A stretch of DNA of 64,000 nt from positions 2,294,001-2,358,000 of the forward strand of contig NZ_CP047357.1 of assembly GCF_030408835.1 (NCBI RefSeq), read 5' to 3'. This document shows, piece by piece, positions 1 to 7,639 of this stretch; positions within the stretch are counted from its first letter, which is position 1, and the number at the start of each line of letters is the position of its first letter. Below the pieces are notes generated by a model. The model saw only the letters and a list, made by a program, of their open reading frames with translations. It did no database searches and was not told the DNA's origin. This DNA comes from Corynebacterium freneyi. Lineage in GTDB: Bacteria; Actinomycetota; Actinomycetes; Mycobacteriales; Mycobacteriaceae. The position numbers and the translations under genes were made by a program.

Positions 1-1161
1 GTAGAGCCTGGTCAACGTCGGCGGCAGACCGCCGGTGAGGGCGTTGTGCAGTTGGTTTTCCTCGTTGCGCAGGCATTCGATGGCCTCGAACGCGAGGTCC
101 TGGTTCTTGGAGGTCGACGGCACGGCGATGTTGAGACCGCCGATGGTGGCCTTGGACGGCTCGCCGGCGACCATGCCGGGGTAGACCGTCCAGCCGAGGT
201 CATCGAAGGCCTCCTGGGCGGCGGCGTCGCCGCTCTCGGCCTTCTCCTTCAGCCCCGCGTACACGAACGGGTAGTTGACCTGCATGAAAGCGTCACCGCG
301 GTCGAAGGCCAGGCGGCCCATGTTTTCGTCGAGCTGCGAGGTCGACGGGTCGGCGCCCTTGGCGGTGGCCACGGCCTTCATGGCCGTCAGCGCCTGCTTG
401 GCGGCGTCGCCTTCGTCGATGGTGGTCTCGCGGCCGGTGTCGTCGACGATGGTTCCGCCGGCGGCTTCGAGCATGGAGTTGAACCACACCACGATGCCCT
501 CGTACTGGGCGGCCTGCACGCCGACGTAGGACGGCTTGCCTTCGTCGGCGAGCTGTTCGCCGAGTGCGGCGATTTCCTCCCACGTCGCCGGGGGCTGCGC
601 TTCACCGTCGGGGCCCTGCGGCATGAGGGACTTTCGGTACCACATGAGCTGGGTGTTCGTGTTCAGCGGCGCACCGTACACCTTGTCGTTCCACGTGGCC
701 GTTTCCATCGGGCCGGACAGGGTTCCGTCTTCGACTCGCCGTGCGACGTCTTCGGGGAACTCGACCGCCCATCCGGCTTCGGCGAACTCGGCGGTCCAAG
801 TGACGTCGAGGCCCATGATGTCGAACGAGTCGTCGCCGCCGACGATGCGCCGGGCCAGCTGAAGGCGCTGGTCGTCGGTCTGCTTGGCCGAGACGTCGTA
901 TTCGATGACGTATTTTCCGTCCGCCTGCTCGGAGCACTTCTGGGCGGCCGCGCTGTACTGGTCGACGCCGTCGGCCGGCCCCATGAACCGCAGGACGGTG
1001 GGGCCCGCCTCGTCCGTTCCGCACGCCGCGAGAACCGGCGATCCGATGGTCAGCGCGGCGAGCAGCGCGGCGGTCTTCTTCTTCAGCGCGGATCGCGGGC
1101 GGAGCCGGACGCCCCGCCCTTCCCGATCCCCGACCGGGGATCTTCGTTGCTCGGGCGTCAT
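1..1161 (-). CDS. ABC transporter sugar-binding lipoprotein, C-terminus cut by window edge
   Basis: Extracellular solute-binding protein (family 1 type) that would capture a sugar outside the cell for an ABC importer. The 387 codons visible here are open to the left edge, so the C-terminus is missing. Seen: basic N-terminus, a hydrophobic stretch and a lipobox VLAAC near residue 48, so it is probably a lipoprotein. The segment LDVTWTAEFAEAGW closely matches LDVTWTAEFAANGY in the binding protein at 47802, so the two are paralogues of the LpqY/TusE kind. The ATG at 1161 is preceded by AGGAGC at suitable spacing. No permease or ATPase lies beside it inside the window. The family call is firm; the substrate is inferred. 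Confidence 0.88.
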   Translation of the reverse strand, partial: MTPEQRRSPVGDREGRGVRLRPRSALKKKTAALLAALTIGSPVLAACGTDEAGPTVLRFMGPADGVDQYSAAAQKCSEQADGKYVIEYDVSAKQTDDQRLQLARRIVGGDDSFDIMGLDVTWTAEFAEAGWAVEFPEDVARRVEDGTLSGPMETATWNDKVYGAPLNTNTQLMWYRKSLMPQGPDGEAQPPATWEEIAALGEQLADEGKPSYVGVQAAQYEGIVVWFNSMLEAAGGTIVDDTGRETTIDEGDAAKQALTAMKAVATAKGADPSTSQLDENMGRLAFDRGDAFMQVNYPFVYAGLKEKAESGDAAAQEAFDDLGWTVYPGMVAGEPSKATIGGLNIAVPSTSKNQDLAFEAIECLRNEENQLHNALTGGLPPTLTRLY

Positions 1162-1308
1162 CGTTGCATCAGCTCCTCTGCACGGGATGTGATTAGCCAC
1201 CTCTCAGTGTACGACGATCACTGTTTTGGGTGGAAGGTTCTCTTTCGGGAGGGAGATTTTCGTCGAGCCGATATCGCCGTCACCTCCTCGCGGACTTAGA
1301 CTTTCCTC

Positions 1309-1860
1309 ATGATCGACGACCTCCACCACGACCGACCGGCCATGAGCCGCCGCGAATCCGCGGGCCGGGCCCGGCTGTCGGAATGGCCGGAGGCGGACGG
1401 CTGGGTCTGCAACGTCCTGCTGTGGCGGGGCGATCGTCTGCTGGTGCTGTGCCGCGCCCCCGGTGGATACTTGGGCGGCCAGTGGGATCTGCCGGGAGGA
1501 AAGAGCGAGCCGGGCGAGGAGCCGTCGGCCGCCGCACTGCGGGAGCTGATGGAGGAGACCGGACTGACCGGCACCATCGGCCCGGAGGTGGCGCATTGGT
1601 CGAACCCGGACTCGAAGGGCGGCGATTTCCGGTTTCACATCGTCACTTTCGAGGCCTTCGAGCATGACGACGCCGACGGGGGCACGGGAGCCGACGGAGC
1701 CGCGGAAAGCACCGGAGTCGACGGGACAGCCAAGCCCGACGGCCATGCACTCCCCGAGGTCGTGCTGAACCGGGAGCATTCCGATTACATGTGGGCCACC
1801 CGGGAGCAGTTGGCGGAGCTGCCGTTGGCCTGGCACGTCAGTCGCGTTTTGGGACTATGA
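1309..1860 (+). CDS. Nudix hydrolase (MutT-like)
   Basis: Predicted Nudix pyrophosphohydrolase of 183 aa acting on a nucleoside diphosphate derivative. The Nudix box is intact around residues 64-87 (GGKSEPGEEP, then LRELMEETGL, giving the GX5EX7REUXEEXGU pattern). The C-terminal half holds an acidic low-complexity stretch (DDADGGTGADGAAES). The last part of the gene lies in a 103-bp repeat whose second copy sits 4,150 bp downstream with a different tail, so the present C-terminus (HVSRVLGL then stop) is probably not the ancestral one. An internal ATG (MSRRESAGR) is an alternative start. Substrate cannot be predicted. Confidence 0.85.
   Translation: MIDDLHHDRPAMSRRESAGRARLSEWPEADGWVCNVLLWRGDRLLVLCRAPGGYLGGQWDLPGGKSEPGEEPSAAALRELMEETGLTGTIGPEVAHWSNPDSKGGDFRFHIVTFEAFEHDDADGGTGADGAAESTGVDGTAKPDGHALPEVVLNREHSDYMWATREQLAELPLAWHVSRVLGL
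1737..1839 (+). repeat. 103-bp direct repeat, left copy (Nudix 3' end)
   Basis: Left copy of a direct repeat that matches 5887-5989 at 101 of 103 positions (mismatches in the ACAT/ACCT and GCGG/GCCG segments). It codes for LPEVVLNREHSDY and the following residues of the Nudix enzyme. Beyond the repeat the two copies diverge abruptly, as expected for the ends of an inserted or duplicated segment. Confidence 0.9.
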
Positions 1861-2006
1861 CGCCGAATACTCATCCCCCAGGAACGAATAGACGCTTCTC
1901 CTGGCGGCTTCGCGTCTCAAACTTCCAAATTTCAGCGAGCGCCCCCATTCAGGGACAGGGAAGAACTTTAGGTTGCAGATCTCAGCCACTTGAAGATGAT
2001 TGACCT

Positions 2007-4295
2007 ATGGGCCCGATACATTCGAAGGCGACCGCCCCAGTTAAGGAAGCGGCCAAGGCCGGTGACTCACCGGAGCCGCCGAAGTGGACGGTGACCCCCG
2101 AGGTGTCCAAACACTTCGGGTCAACGTTGAAGCGCTATCCATCGGAACGGGACGATCGCGCGAACCGATTCAGAGTCGTCCTGATGTCCGTGATCCTGCC
2201 CGTCCAAGTCCCACTCGTTGACAATCAATCGCGGCAAAATAACCAACGCCCGAACATTGGCGGATACTTCCATCGGGGACGATACCGTGGCATGTCGTCA
2301 ATCGAGTTCCCGCACTTGGACGAAAATGGAACCGTCGATTCAAAACGTCGCGACAAGCTTTCCGCCCCTCACCAAGATCCCCAAAGATGGCTTTCCCGTC
2401 GCCTGTGGTCCGCTACAGGAGGAATGCGGGATACTCCGATAGTCACAATCGGAGAAAGTCGCATCTCAGACCCAGCCCGATCTCTAACAGACGCGGGCCA
2501 CACCGCTGAAGATCCGACGTTCTACAGTTCCAGCCGATGGAATACCGCAATGGACAGCCATTGCGTGACGTTCAAAGATTACCGAATCGCCTTCCTTCCC
2601 GAAGAGAGAGACAGGTCAGACAACCCAGTTTCCGGTTTCGTCAGTTTGCGAGCAGTCGAGACGCTGCGATTCACTGGAGACGACCGACATCATAGTGACG
2701 ATTTCGTCGTAATGCACATCGCGATCGAAAATCCTTCCCCAACCGACGTGATTCAGTTCGCTCAGAGCTTGCGAACAGGCGAAGTAATGGATTCCCTCCA
2801 GCCCTCGCCCGATATCGTCAGGAAATCTGGGAAAATCAACCACACGAAGGCATTCACAGTTTTCGACCTGGGCGAGAAAGAAACGCATAAAGGGAATTTT
2901 CGTAAGATTTCGGCACTTCAGCTCCTTGAGTATCACGCCAAACTTGCCGTGATCGGGGAGAACCCGCCCTCTCAAATCGGCAAAGATCCCGAAACCGACA
3001 ACGAGGAGATCGCCAACAACAGCCCCACAGTAGGCGCCTCCGCAACACCGGCAAATAAGCCATGGTATCGCGCACTCAACGACGGAACATTCGAAATAGA
3101 CGAGACCGTCACATCGCCGAACGGAAACGTAAAATTCCACTTTAGTTTGGACGCTGGCTACACGACGGTCGCCGAAGAAAATCGCTCGGCAAACGACGCA
3201 TGGGATCGTCGGCGCATCTTCACGTTGAGCTGCGCTATCCCCTACCCCGATGTCGGCCTACCTTCGTGCCCCATGTCCGAACTCGCGGGATTCGAGTACT
3301 GCTCCGAAGAGTGGACTCCTGAACGCCAGTGGTCATATGTCTTAGCTTCGGGGTGCCGTCCAACGTCCGCGCTGCCGCCGGACGACGCCGACGGCGCCAA
3401 GGCGCATGCCGTTGCCGCACCCGCGGGATGGACGGACAGTGCCACCGAGTTTGGCTTTGCCACCGTGCGCACCGCCGGGTGCTTTTCGCTTCACCCGGAC
3501 CCATTTCGACTTTGCCAAACGAGGTACGTGGAGCTGGCGATCCTGGCCATAAGGCAGCTTTACGCACTAGAATTCCTTTCCGAAGAGGAAGCGCAGATTC
3601 CAGGGTTCGCTTCCGCGGCAGACGGAACGCATATCAATCCCTATGGAGACAGTTGGTCTATTCCCGCCTCTAACCACAGCTTGAACAAGACGGAAGAGTC
3701 CATTGCCGCCATCAATCACGAACTAGCCCGGGTCCAGCAAGAACATTTGGATTTCCGGCGTGAACTTTGGTTTTCTCACATCCCTCGCCGTCCTGCGGCG
3801 ACACGTTTTCTAAACGCCGTGCAAGAACAGCTCGGCGTTCCGCAGCAGCTCGAGGAACTAAGTGAAGGCTTATCACTCCGCTATGAGATTTTGACAAGTC
3901 TCGCGCGCGAGCATGAGGAACGCGAACGCGTAGCGAGGCAGGAACAAAAGGAAGAAGACCGCCTACTTGAGGCTAGTCGGGAGTCGAAGAAGAGAGAGCA
4001 GATTGCAGAACAACGTCGAAGGCGAGAGGAAGCCGAGGAGCGCAGTCGTCGCCAACTCGATCTCAGTTTGGCTTTGGTTTCGATCCTCATCGCGATTCCC
4101 TCATTCAGCGCGATTACGGCGGGCCCTTCGTTAGCGACTCTCAGCGGCACCGTCGGTATCACGCTCGTCATCGCCGTACTTATCGTGTGGGCCTCACGAA
4201 AAGGGTGGCTGACGAAGTTCACGCGGGTGCTCTTCACCCGCGATGACGGTGAAAGAGCCGACATATGGGAACTCGAACCTAGAACCCCGCAGTGA
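2007..4295 (+). CDS. large hypothetical protein with C-terminal coiled coil and two membrane helices
   Basis: Unrecognised 762-aa protein. Residues 1 to about 560 look soluble and match no family I know. About residues 560-690 are charged and helical (runs such as REHEERERVARQEQKEED and EQRRRREEAEERSRRQ), predicted coiled coil. Two hydrophobic helices follow (LDLSLALVSILIAIPSFSAI and TVGITLVIAVLIVWA), then a short basic tail. A long stalk followed by two membrane helices at the C-terminus resembles CorA-type channels, but no GMN motif is present, so that is only a shape resemblance. Base composition is visibly more AT-rich than its neighbours, suggesting transfer. Its 3' end overlaps the convergent gene at 4279 by 17 bp. 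The ribosome site before ATG 2007 is weak. Confidence 0.72.
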   Translation: MGPIHSKATAPVKEAAKAGDSPEPPKWTVTPEVSKHFGSTLKRYPSERDDRANRFRVVLMSVILPVQVPLVDNQSRQNNQRPNIGGYFHRGRYRGMSSIEFPHLDENGTVDSKRRDKLSAPHQDPQRWLSRRLWSATGGMRDTPIVTIGESRISDPARSLTDAGHTAEDPTFYSSSRWNTAMDSHCVTFKDYRIAFLPEERDRSDNPVSGFVSLRAVETLRFTGDDRHHSDDFVVMHIAIENPSPTDVIQFAQSLRTGEVMDSLQPSPDIVRKSGKINHTKAFTVFDLGEKETHKGNFRKISALQLLEYHAKLAVIGENPPSQIGKDPETDNEEIANNSPTVGASATPANKPWYRALNDGTFEIDETVTSPNGNVKFHFSLDAGYTTVAEENRSANDAWDRRRIFTLSCAIPYPDVGLPSCPMSELAGFEYCSEEWTPERQWSYVLASGCRPTSALPPDDADGAKAHAVAAPAGWTDSATEFGFATVRTAGCFSLHPDPFRLCQTRYVELAILAIRQLYALEFLSEEEAQIPGFASAADGTHINPYGDSWSIPASNHSLNKTEESIAAINHELARVQQEHLDFRRELWFSHIPRRPAATRFLNAVQEQLGVPQQLEELSEGLSLRYEILTSLAREHEERERVARQEQKEEDRLLEASRESKKREQIAEQRRRREEAEERSRRQLDLSLALVSILIAIPSFSAITAGPSLATLSGTVGITLVIAVLIVWASRKGWLTKFTRVLFTRDDGERADIWELEPRTPQ

Positions 4296-4788
4296 TGCCG
4301 GTTTTCACGTCGACGTCGTCTCGCCAACGATCGAGTCTGGCGCGTCGCTCCTCCGTCGACAGCCGGTCTCGGAATACGCCACGGCGGCGCAAGAACCTGT
4401 ATCTCTCCGAATCGGGAATCGGCGCATCGTGGTCCGCGTCGCCCCACACGACGACTCCGTTGATGCACTCCGGCTCGCCGATGACGGTCGTCTCCACGGC
4501 GCTTTCGCGCACTGCCAGCACAACGGCTGCGACATCGGCGACGATCTGCGCTGCGGTGGCCGCCGCGGATTCGGCGTCGGACACACCCCATCGACTGTCC
4601 CTTCCTTCCACGAAAACGTCGGCGACTCCGGTGTGCGCCGCGGTATCAAACTCGAACTCCGCCCGGGGAAACCGGGCGAGGTGGTGACCCAGCTCCGCCC
4701 CAACCCCGTTCTTCAGAACGGCGCCGACAGCGTTCTCCGCCGTCACGCGAAATCCGACGCGCACGCGCCACACATCCATGCTGGTCAC
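4279..4788 (-). CDS. hypothetical protein, second gene of an island operon
   Basis: Unrecognised 169-aa soluble protein (starts MTSMDVWRVRVGFRV). It has no signal peptide or membrane segment. Its start overlaps the stop of the upstream gene (4785-5669) by 4 bp, so the two are translationally coupled and probably act together. It converges with the large gene at 2007-4295. The N-terminal half reads like an alternating beta fold. Composition is closer to the host than that of 2007-4295. Confidence 0.62.
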   Translation of the reverse strand: MTSMDVWRVRVGFRVTAENAVGAVLKNGVGAELGHHLARFPRAEFEFDTAAHTGVADVFVEGRDSRWGVSDAESAAATAAQIVADVAAVVLAVRESAVETTVIGEPECINGVVVWGDADHDAPIPDSERYRFLRRRGVFRDRLSTEERRARLDRWRDDVDVKTGITAGF

Positions 4789-5669
4789 GCTGGGGTCCCG
4801 CCGAACGACTCACGATTCTCGTCGTCCCAATCGAGGATCGCCCGAACGCCGGCGTCGCCTATGAACTCAGCGGCGTCGCTGCTGTCGACGCGGCAACCCT
4901 TCAGATCCTCGGCCCCGTCCCCGAGGCAGGTCAGATCCAGCCACATCACGCGGAGCACGTCGCGGCCATTGATCCGGTACCTGACCACGGCATACGCCAG
5001 CTCCGGTTCATCGAAACCGTCGAGCCAGTGATACCCGTCCAGGTCGCCGCGGTGAGACTCCCGGTCACCGGATGCCAGCGCCCAGTGCAGATCCTCGAGC
5101 CACGCGATCGCCTTCGCCCGGTTCTTCTCCGTCAATCGCTTCAGCTGGTCGCGCTTCCGGGTGCGCGCCCTGCGCATCTCGTCGGTGACCCAGCCAGCGA
5201 ACATCCGCGCAACCGTCTTCCGCAACCCCTCTGCGGTCTTAACGGTTTTCGTCATCGCCGCGGCCGACCCCAACTTCGAGACACCCACCGGCACGGGGGA
5301 ACCGTCTGCGCCGAAAGCCTCGATAGCCCAGCCGGCACCACCGGCCCGGGTTCGACCCGAACGATGCCCCAGCTCAATTACCGTGTACGACAATCTCAAC
5401 GTCTCGCCGGTTTCCGCGAGGAGCGTGACGCGTGTGCCGTCGTCGTCACGCCACAAGGACCTGAGATTCGGCAGCTCCGGACGCATCTCGTCGACGACGT
5501 CGAAGGCGTCGGCCACCCCGAAATCGTCGGGGCGAAAGTCGAGGTCGGCGTCCGGGCAGATGAGCCCGCTGTCGGCGAACGAGTCGTCGCCGCAGGCATC
5601 CGCGAGCATATCGCGAAGCGCCCCCGCGCGGGTGAACAATCGGTCGTTGGTTTCATTCGTGAAAGTCAT
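4785..5669 (-). CDS. hypothetical protein, first gene of an island operon
   Basis: Unrecognised 294-aa soluble protein (starts MTFTNETNDRLFTRAG). The N-terminal third is acidic; a basic helical patch lies near residues 165-185 (MRRARTRKRDQLKRLTEKNR), which could contact nucleic acid, although this is inference only. The C-terminal part contains WLDGFDEPELAYAVVRY. It is followed with a 4-bp overlap by 4279-4788. Both genes lie between the two copies of the 103-bp repeat. Confidence 0.62.
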   Translation of the reverse strand: MTFTNETNDRLFTRAGALRDMLADACGDDSFADSGLICPDADLDFRPDDFGVADAFDVVDEMRPELPNLRSLWRDDDGTRVTLLAETGETLRLSYTVIELGHRSGRTRAGGAGWAIEAFGADGSPVPVGVSKLGSAAAMTKTVKTAEGLRKTVARMFAGWVTDEMRRARTRKRDQLKRLTEKNRAKAIAWLEDLHWALASGDRESHRGDLDGYHWLDGFDEPELAYAVVRYRINGRDVLRVMWLDLTCLGDGAEDLKGCRVDSSDAAEFIGDAGVRAILDWDDENRESFGGTPA

Positions 5670-5839
5670 GCCCCGAAGTTAGAACACGGTCCGGATGACC
5701 TGGCCGGAAAGAAGGCCAATCATTCGAACATGCCAGTTCACGGACAGTTTTCACCAAACGGCGACGTGCTGCCCCGATGGGTGCGCCCGTCTTTCACTCG
5801 CACCGGGCGGCGCCCAGGAACCCGCCGACCCGCACGGGA

Positions 5840-6031
5840 GCCGCCCCCACCACCGGAGCCGATGGGGCCACAGAAGATACCGGGCTCGACGGCCATGCAC
5901 TCCCCGAGGTCGTGCTGAACCGGGAGCATTCCGATTACCTGTGGGCCACCCGGGAGCAGTTGGCCGAGCTGCCGTTGGCCTGGCACGTCGACCGGGTGTT
6001 GGGGCTGCGTCAACCGCCCACCGACGAGTAG
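5840..6031 (+). pseudogene. detached 3' end of a Nudix gene
   Basis: This stretch encodes a Nudix C-terminus without the catalytic half: GLDGHALPEVV, then LNREHSDYLWATREQ, ending RVLGLRQPPTDE and a TAG at 6029. It is nearly identical to the end of the gene at 1309-1860 over 103 bp, with weaker similarity upstream of 5887 (GADGATEDTG against GADGAAESTG). It has no Nudix box and no convincing start. Best read as the displaced original tail of the Nudix gene or a decayed paralogue. The codons around its stop are repeated in tandem just downstream (6016-6078). Confidence 0.7.
5887..5989 (+). repeat. 103-bp direct repeat, right copy
   Basis: Right copy of the repeat at 1737-1839, 101 of 103 positions identical, at an offset of exactly 4,150 bp. 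The reading frame continues into a different tail (DRVLGLRQPP) from that of the left copy. Confidence 0.9.
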
Positions 6032-6078
6032 ACGCACCACCGACGAGCAGGCACCACCGACGAACGGGCACGCCACCG
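6016..6078 (+). repeat. imperfect tandem repeat across the stop of the Nudix remnant
   Basis: About four imperfect 17-20 bp units built on CACCACCGACGAG. The first unit contains the TAG at 6029-6031 and the others follow directly downstream. Confidence 0.6.
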
Positions 6079-6108
6079 ACCAGCAAGTAAGCGCAACCAC
6101 CCCCTCCA

Positions 6109-6137
6109 TTGACAGCCAAAGACAATGACTTTAGGCT
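6109..6137 (+). promoter_or_regulatory. sigma-A type promoter of the iron-regulated gene
   Basis: A perfect -35 hexamer TTGACA at 6109-6114 and a -10-like TAGGCT at 6132-6137 are separated by 17 bp. The -10 lies inside the DtxR box, so a bound repressor would block RNA polymerase. Confidence 0.75.
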
Positions 6138-6149
6138 AGCCTCACCTTG
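6131..6149 (+). promoter_or_regulatory. DtxR (iron repressor) binding site
   Basis: TTAGGCTAGCCTCACCTTG matches the corynebacterial DtxR consensus TTAGGTTAGCCTAACCTAA at 15 of 19 positions, including the central TAGCCT. It ends 17 bp before the ATG at 6167. Expected effect: repression when iron is plentiful. Confidence 0.82.
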
Positions 6150-6166
6150 ACCACGATGGAGGTTTC

Positions 6167-6976
6167 ATGGACCCCGCATTCTCGCACGGTGAGGGCCTCG
6201 GACGCCGGATGCTCGGCGGCGCCGGGGCCCTGTCGCTGACCCCCTACCGGGTCGACGTCGCCGCGACGATTCCGGTCGTGTCGCACCGACTCAGCGACGG
6301 CGGCCGGTTGATCGTCGTCTGCCCCGCCGCGGATGCGCAGTACTACGGGGATGCGGAAGTTCGGGTCGACGGCGTGAAGAAGGCCCCGGAGTTGGCGGCC
6401 GACATCACCGTCGCGGGTCTTCATGCGCTCGGGCGGGTCGAATGGCTGCCCATCCGCGACGATTCGGTCGACGCCGACGCCTCTTTGGCCGGTCTCGGCT
6501 TCCACCCGAGTTCCCCGGGCTCGTATGTCCTGGGCGTGGTGGAGCTGGACAGGGCCTACCTGCATGGCCCGTGCGGCGTGGTCAAGCTTCCAGTGGACGA
6601 ACTTTGCCCCCATCCCGGAGATCTCGAGCTCACGTCGCGCGAATTCGACGCCCGCGACGAAGTCGGCCGGCTGTCGCAGGAGCAGCTTCGTCAGCTGCTG
6701 TCCGACGCCTTGGTGGGCTTCGTCGACGGCTTCCGCTGCTCGGAGTTCGAGCTGGATCCCTCCGCTTCGCTGCACGCCGGCGAGGCCCTGGGCGGCGAGG
6801 TCTGGGTGTCGGACATCGACGTGGCCGGTTTGATGCTGTCGACCATCTACGGCACTCGGCTGACCAGCGTTTTCATTGACTTTCCCGAAGAGATCCGGGA
6901 ATTTTCGGACTTGGTCGGGGCCGTTTCGGCCCTGGCCGCCACGACCTCGGCCCGGCACGCATCGCCGCGTATCTGA
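6167..6976 (+). CDS. iron-regulated conserved hypothetical protein
   Basis: Soluble 269-aa protein with no signal peptide or membrane helix. The N-terminal half (RLIVVCPAADAQYYGDAEVRVDGV) has the feel of the DUF2470 / haem-utilisation-associated proteins of actinobacteria, but I cannot assign a family with certainty. The start ATG follows GGAGGT. The strong promoter overlapped by a DtxR box is the best clue: the gene should be expressed under iron limitation and is likely to serve iron or haem metabolism. A strong terminator follows at 6992. It stands alone as a one-gene unit. Confidence 0.75.
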   Translation: MDPAFSHGEGLGRRMLGGAGALSLTPYRVDVAATIPVVSHRLSDGGRLIVVCPAADAQYYGDAEVRVDGVKKAPELAADITVAGLHALGRVEWLPIRDDSVDADASLAGLGFHPSSPGSYVLGVVELDRAYLHGPCGVVKLPVDELCPHPGDLELTSREFDARDEVGRLSQEQLRQLLSDALVGFVDGFRCSEFELDPSASLHAGEALGGEVWVSDIDVAGLMLSTIYGTRLTSVFIDFPEEIREFSDLVGAVSALAATTSARHASPRI

Positions 6977-6991
6977 CACCGGGTCGAGGGG

Positions 6992-7024
6992 CGCGCGGGG
7001 TTCTTCGCCGAACCCCGCGCGTTT
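6992..7024 (+). terminator. Rho-independent terminator
   Basis: Perfect 12-bp stem CGCGCGGGGTTC / GAACCCCGCGCG with a 6-nt loop, followed by TTT. It lies 15 bp after the stop of the iron-regulated gene and could also serve the convergent gene at 7164. Confidence 0.85.
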
Positions 7025-7163
7025 CCCATTTCCCAGTTCCCGCCCCCAATCCCCCATTTTCCCCGCCAACCCCGGTTTCCCCATCCCCGCTGGCCCCGCG
7101 ACACGACGAAGGCCACCGGGCCCCGCCGGAAGAAGCGGGTCCGATGGCCGTCGAAAATCGTGG

Positions 7164-7442
7164 TCAGCGTGCTTCGTAGCTGGCACACAGCGCCGTGTCA
7201 CCGGTGACGCTGATGTCGTCCAGTCCGCACATGAGATCTTGGTTGTGCGCACAGTCGAGGCGCTTGCACGCCCCCACTTGACCTTCGGCATTCGCCAGGC
7301 CGGCGCGAAGGTCGACCGTGGCGAAGGTGGTGCAGGCGGCGTCGCCGTCGCCGCCGACGTTCACCGCGAAGGCCGTGCAGCCGCCGTTGTTGAAGGAGCA
7401 GGCGGTGGTGGCGCAGGAAGAAATCTTGGTGATGGTGGACAT
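7164..7442 (-). CDS. DUF1540 cysteine-rich protein (two modules)
   Basis: A 92-aa protein with two copies of the short cysteine-rich DUF1540 pattern: residues about 6-40 (ISSCATTACSFNNGGCTA, ending ACTTF) and about 56-91 (GACKRLDCAHN, then MCGL, ending ALCASYEAR). The spaced cysteines suggest metal binding, by family analogy. The ATG at 7442 is preceded by GAGGAG at good spacing. No signal peptide. Some genomes place ispE after ksgA; here this gene and a DtxR-controlled gene stand there instead. Confidence 0.8.
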   Translation of the reverse strand: MSTITKISSCATTACSFNNGGCTAFAVNVGGDGDAACTTFATVDLRAGLANAEGQVGACKRLDCAHNQDLMCGLDDISVTGDTALCASYEAR

Positions 7443-7639
7443 GGTGCGGGTCTCCTCGAGATCGTAAAGCGATGATCGATGGTTCCGCGTATCTGACACT
7501 TCCAAGAATAGCCCCCTGACCAGGAAAAACAAGCAAGGGCAGCCTTCACTGTCAACGTTCAGGTACCTTGTCCTTGCCTCCGGATGAGCCCCGCCCCGAC
7601 TCCCCGTCGACCACGGTCCCCGAGCTGTGATCCGCCAAG

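Noticed and set aside
46..1299. Long plus-strand open frame over the left-edge lipoprotein gene
   Set aside because: Its protein is composition-driven and matches nothing; the minus strand encodes a clear solute-binding lipoprotein with lipobox and ribosome site.
5723..5742. LexA-like TCGAAC...GTTCAC near the island right end
   Set aside because: Spacing is 2 bp too long and the right half-site is imperfect.
6965..7499. 15-bp word CCGCGTATCTGACAC present at 6965 and 7485
   Set aside because: A single pair of this length is expected by chance in 64 kb; no third copy or flanking symmetry.
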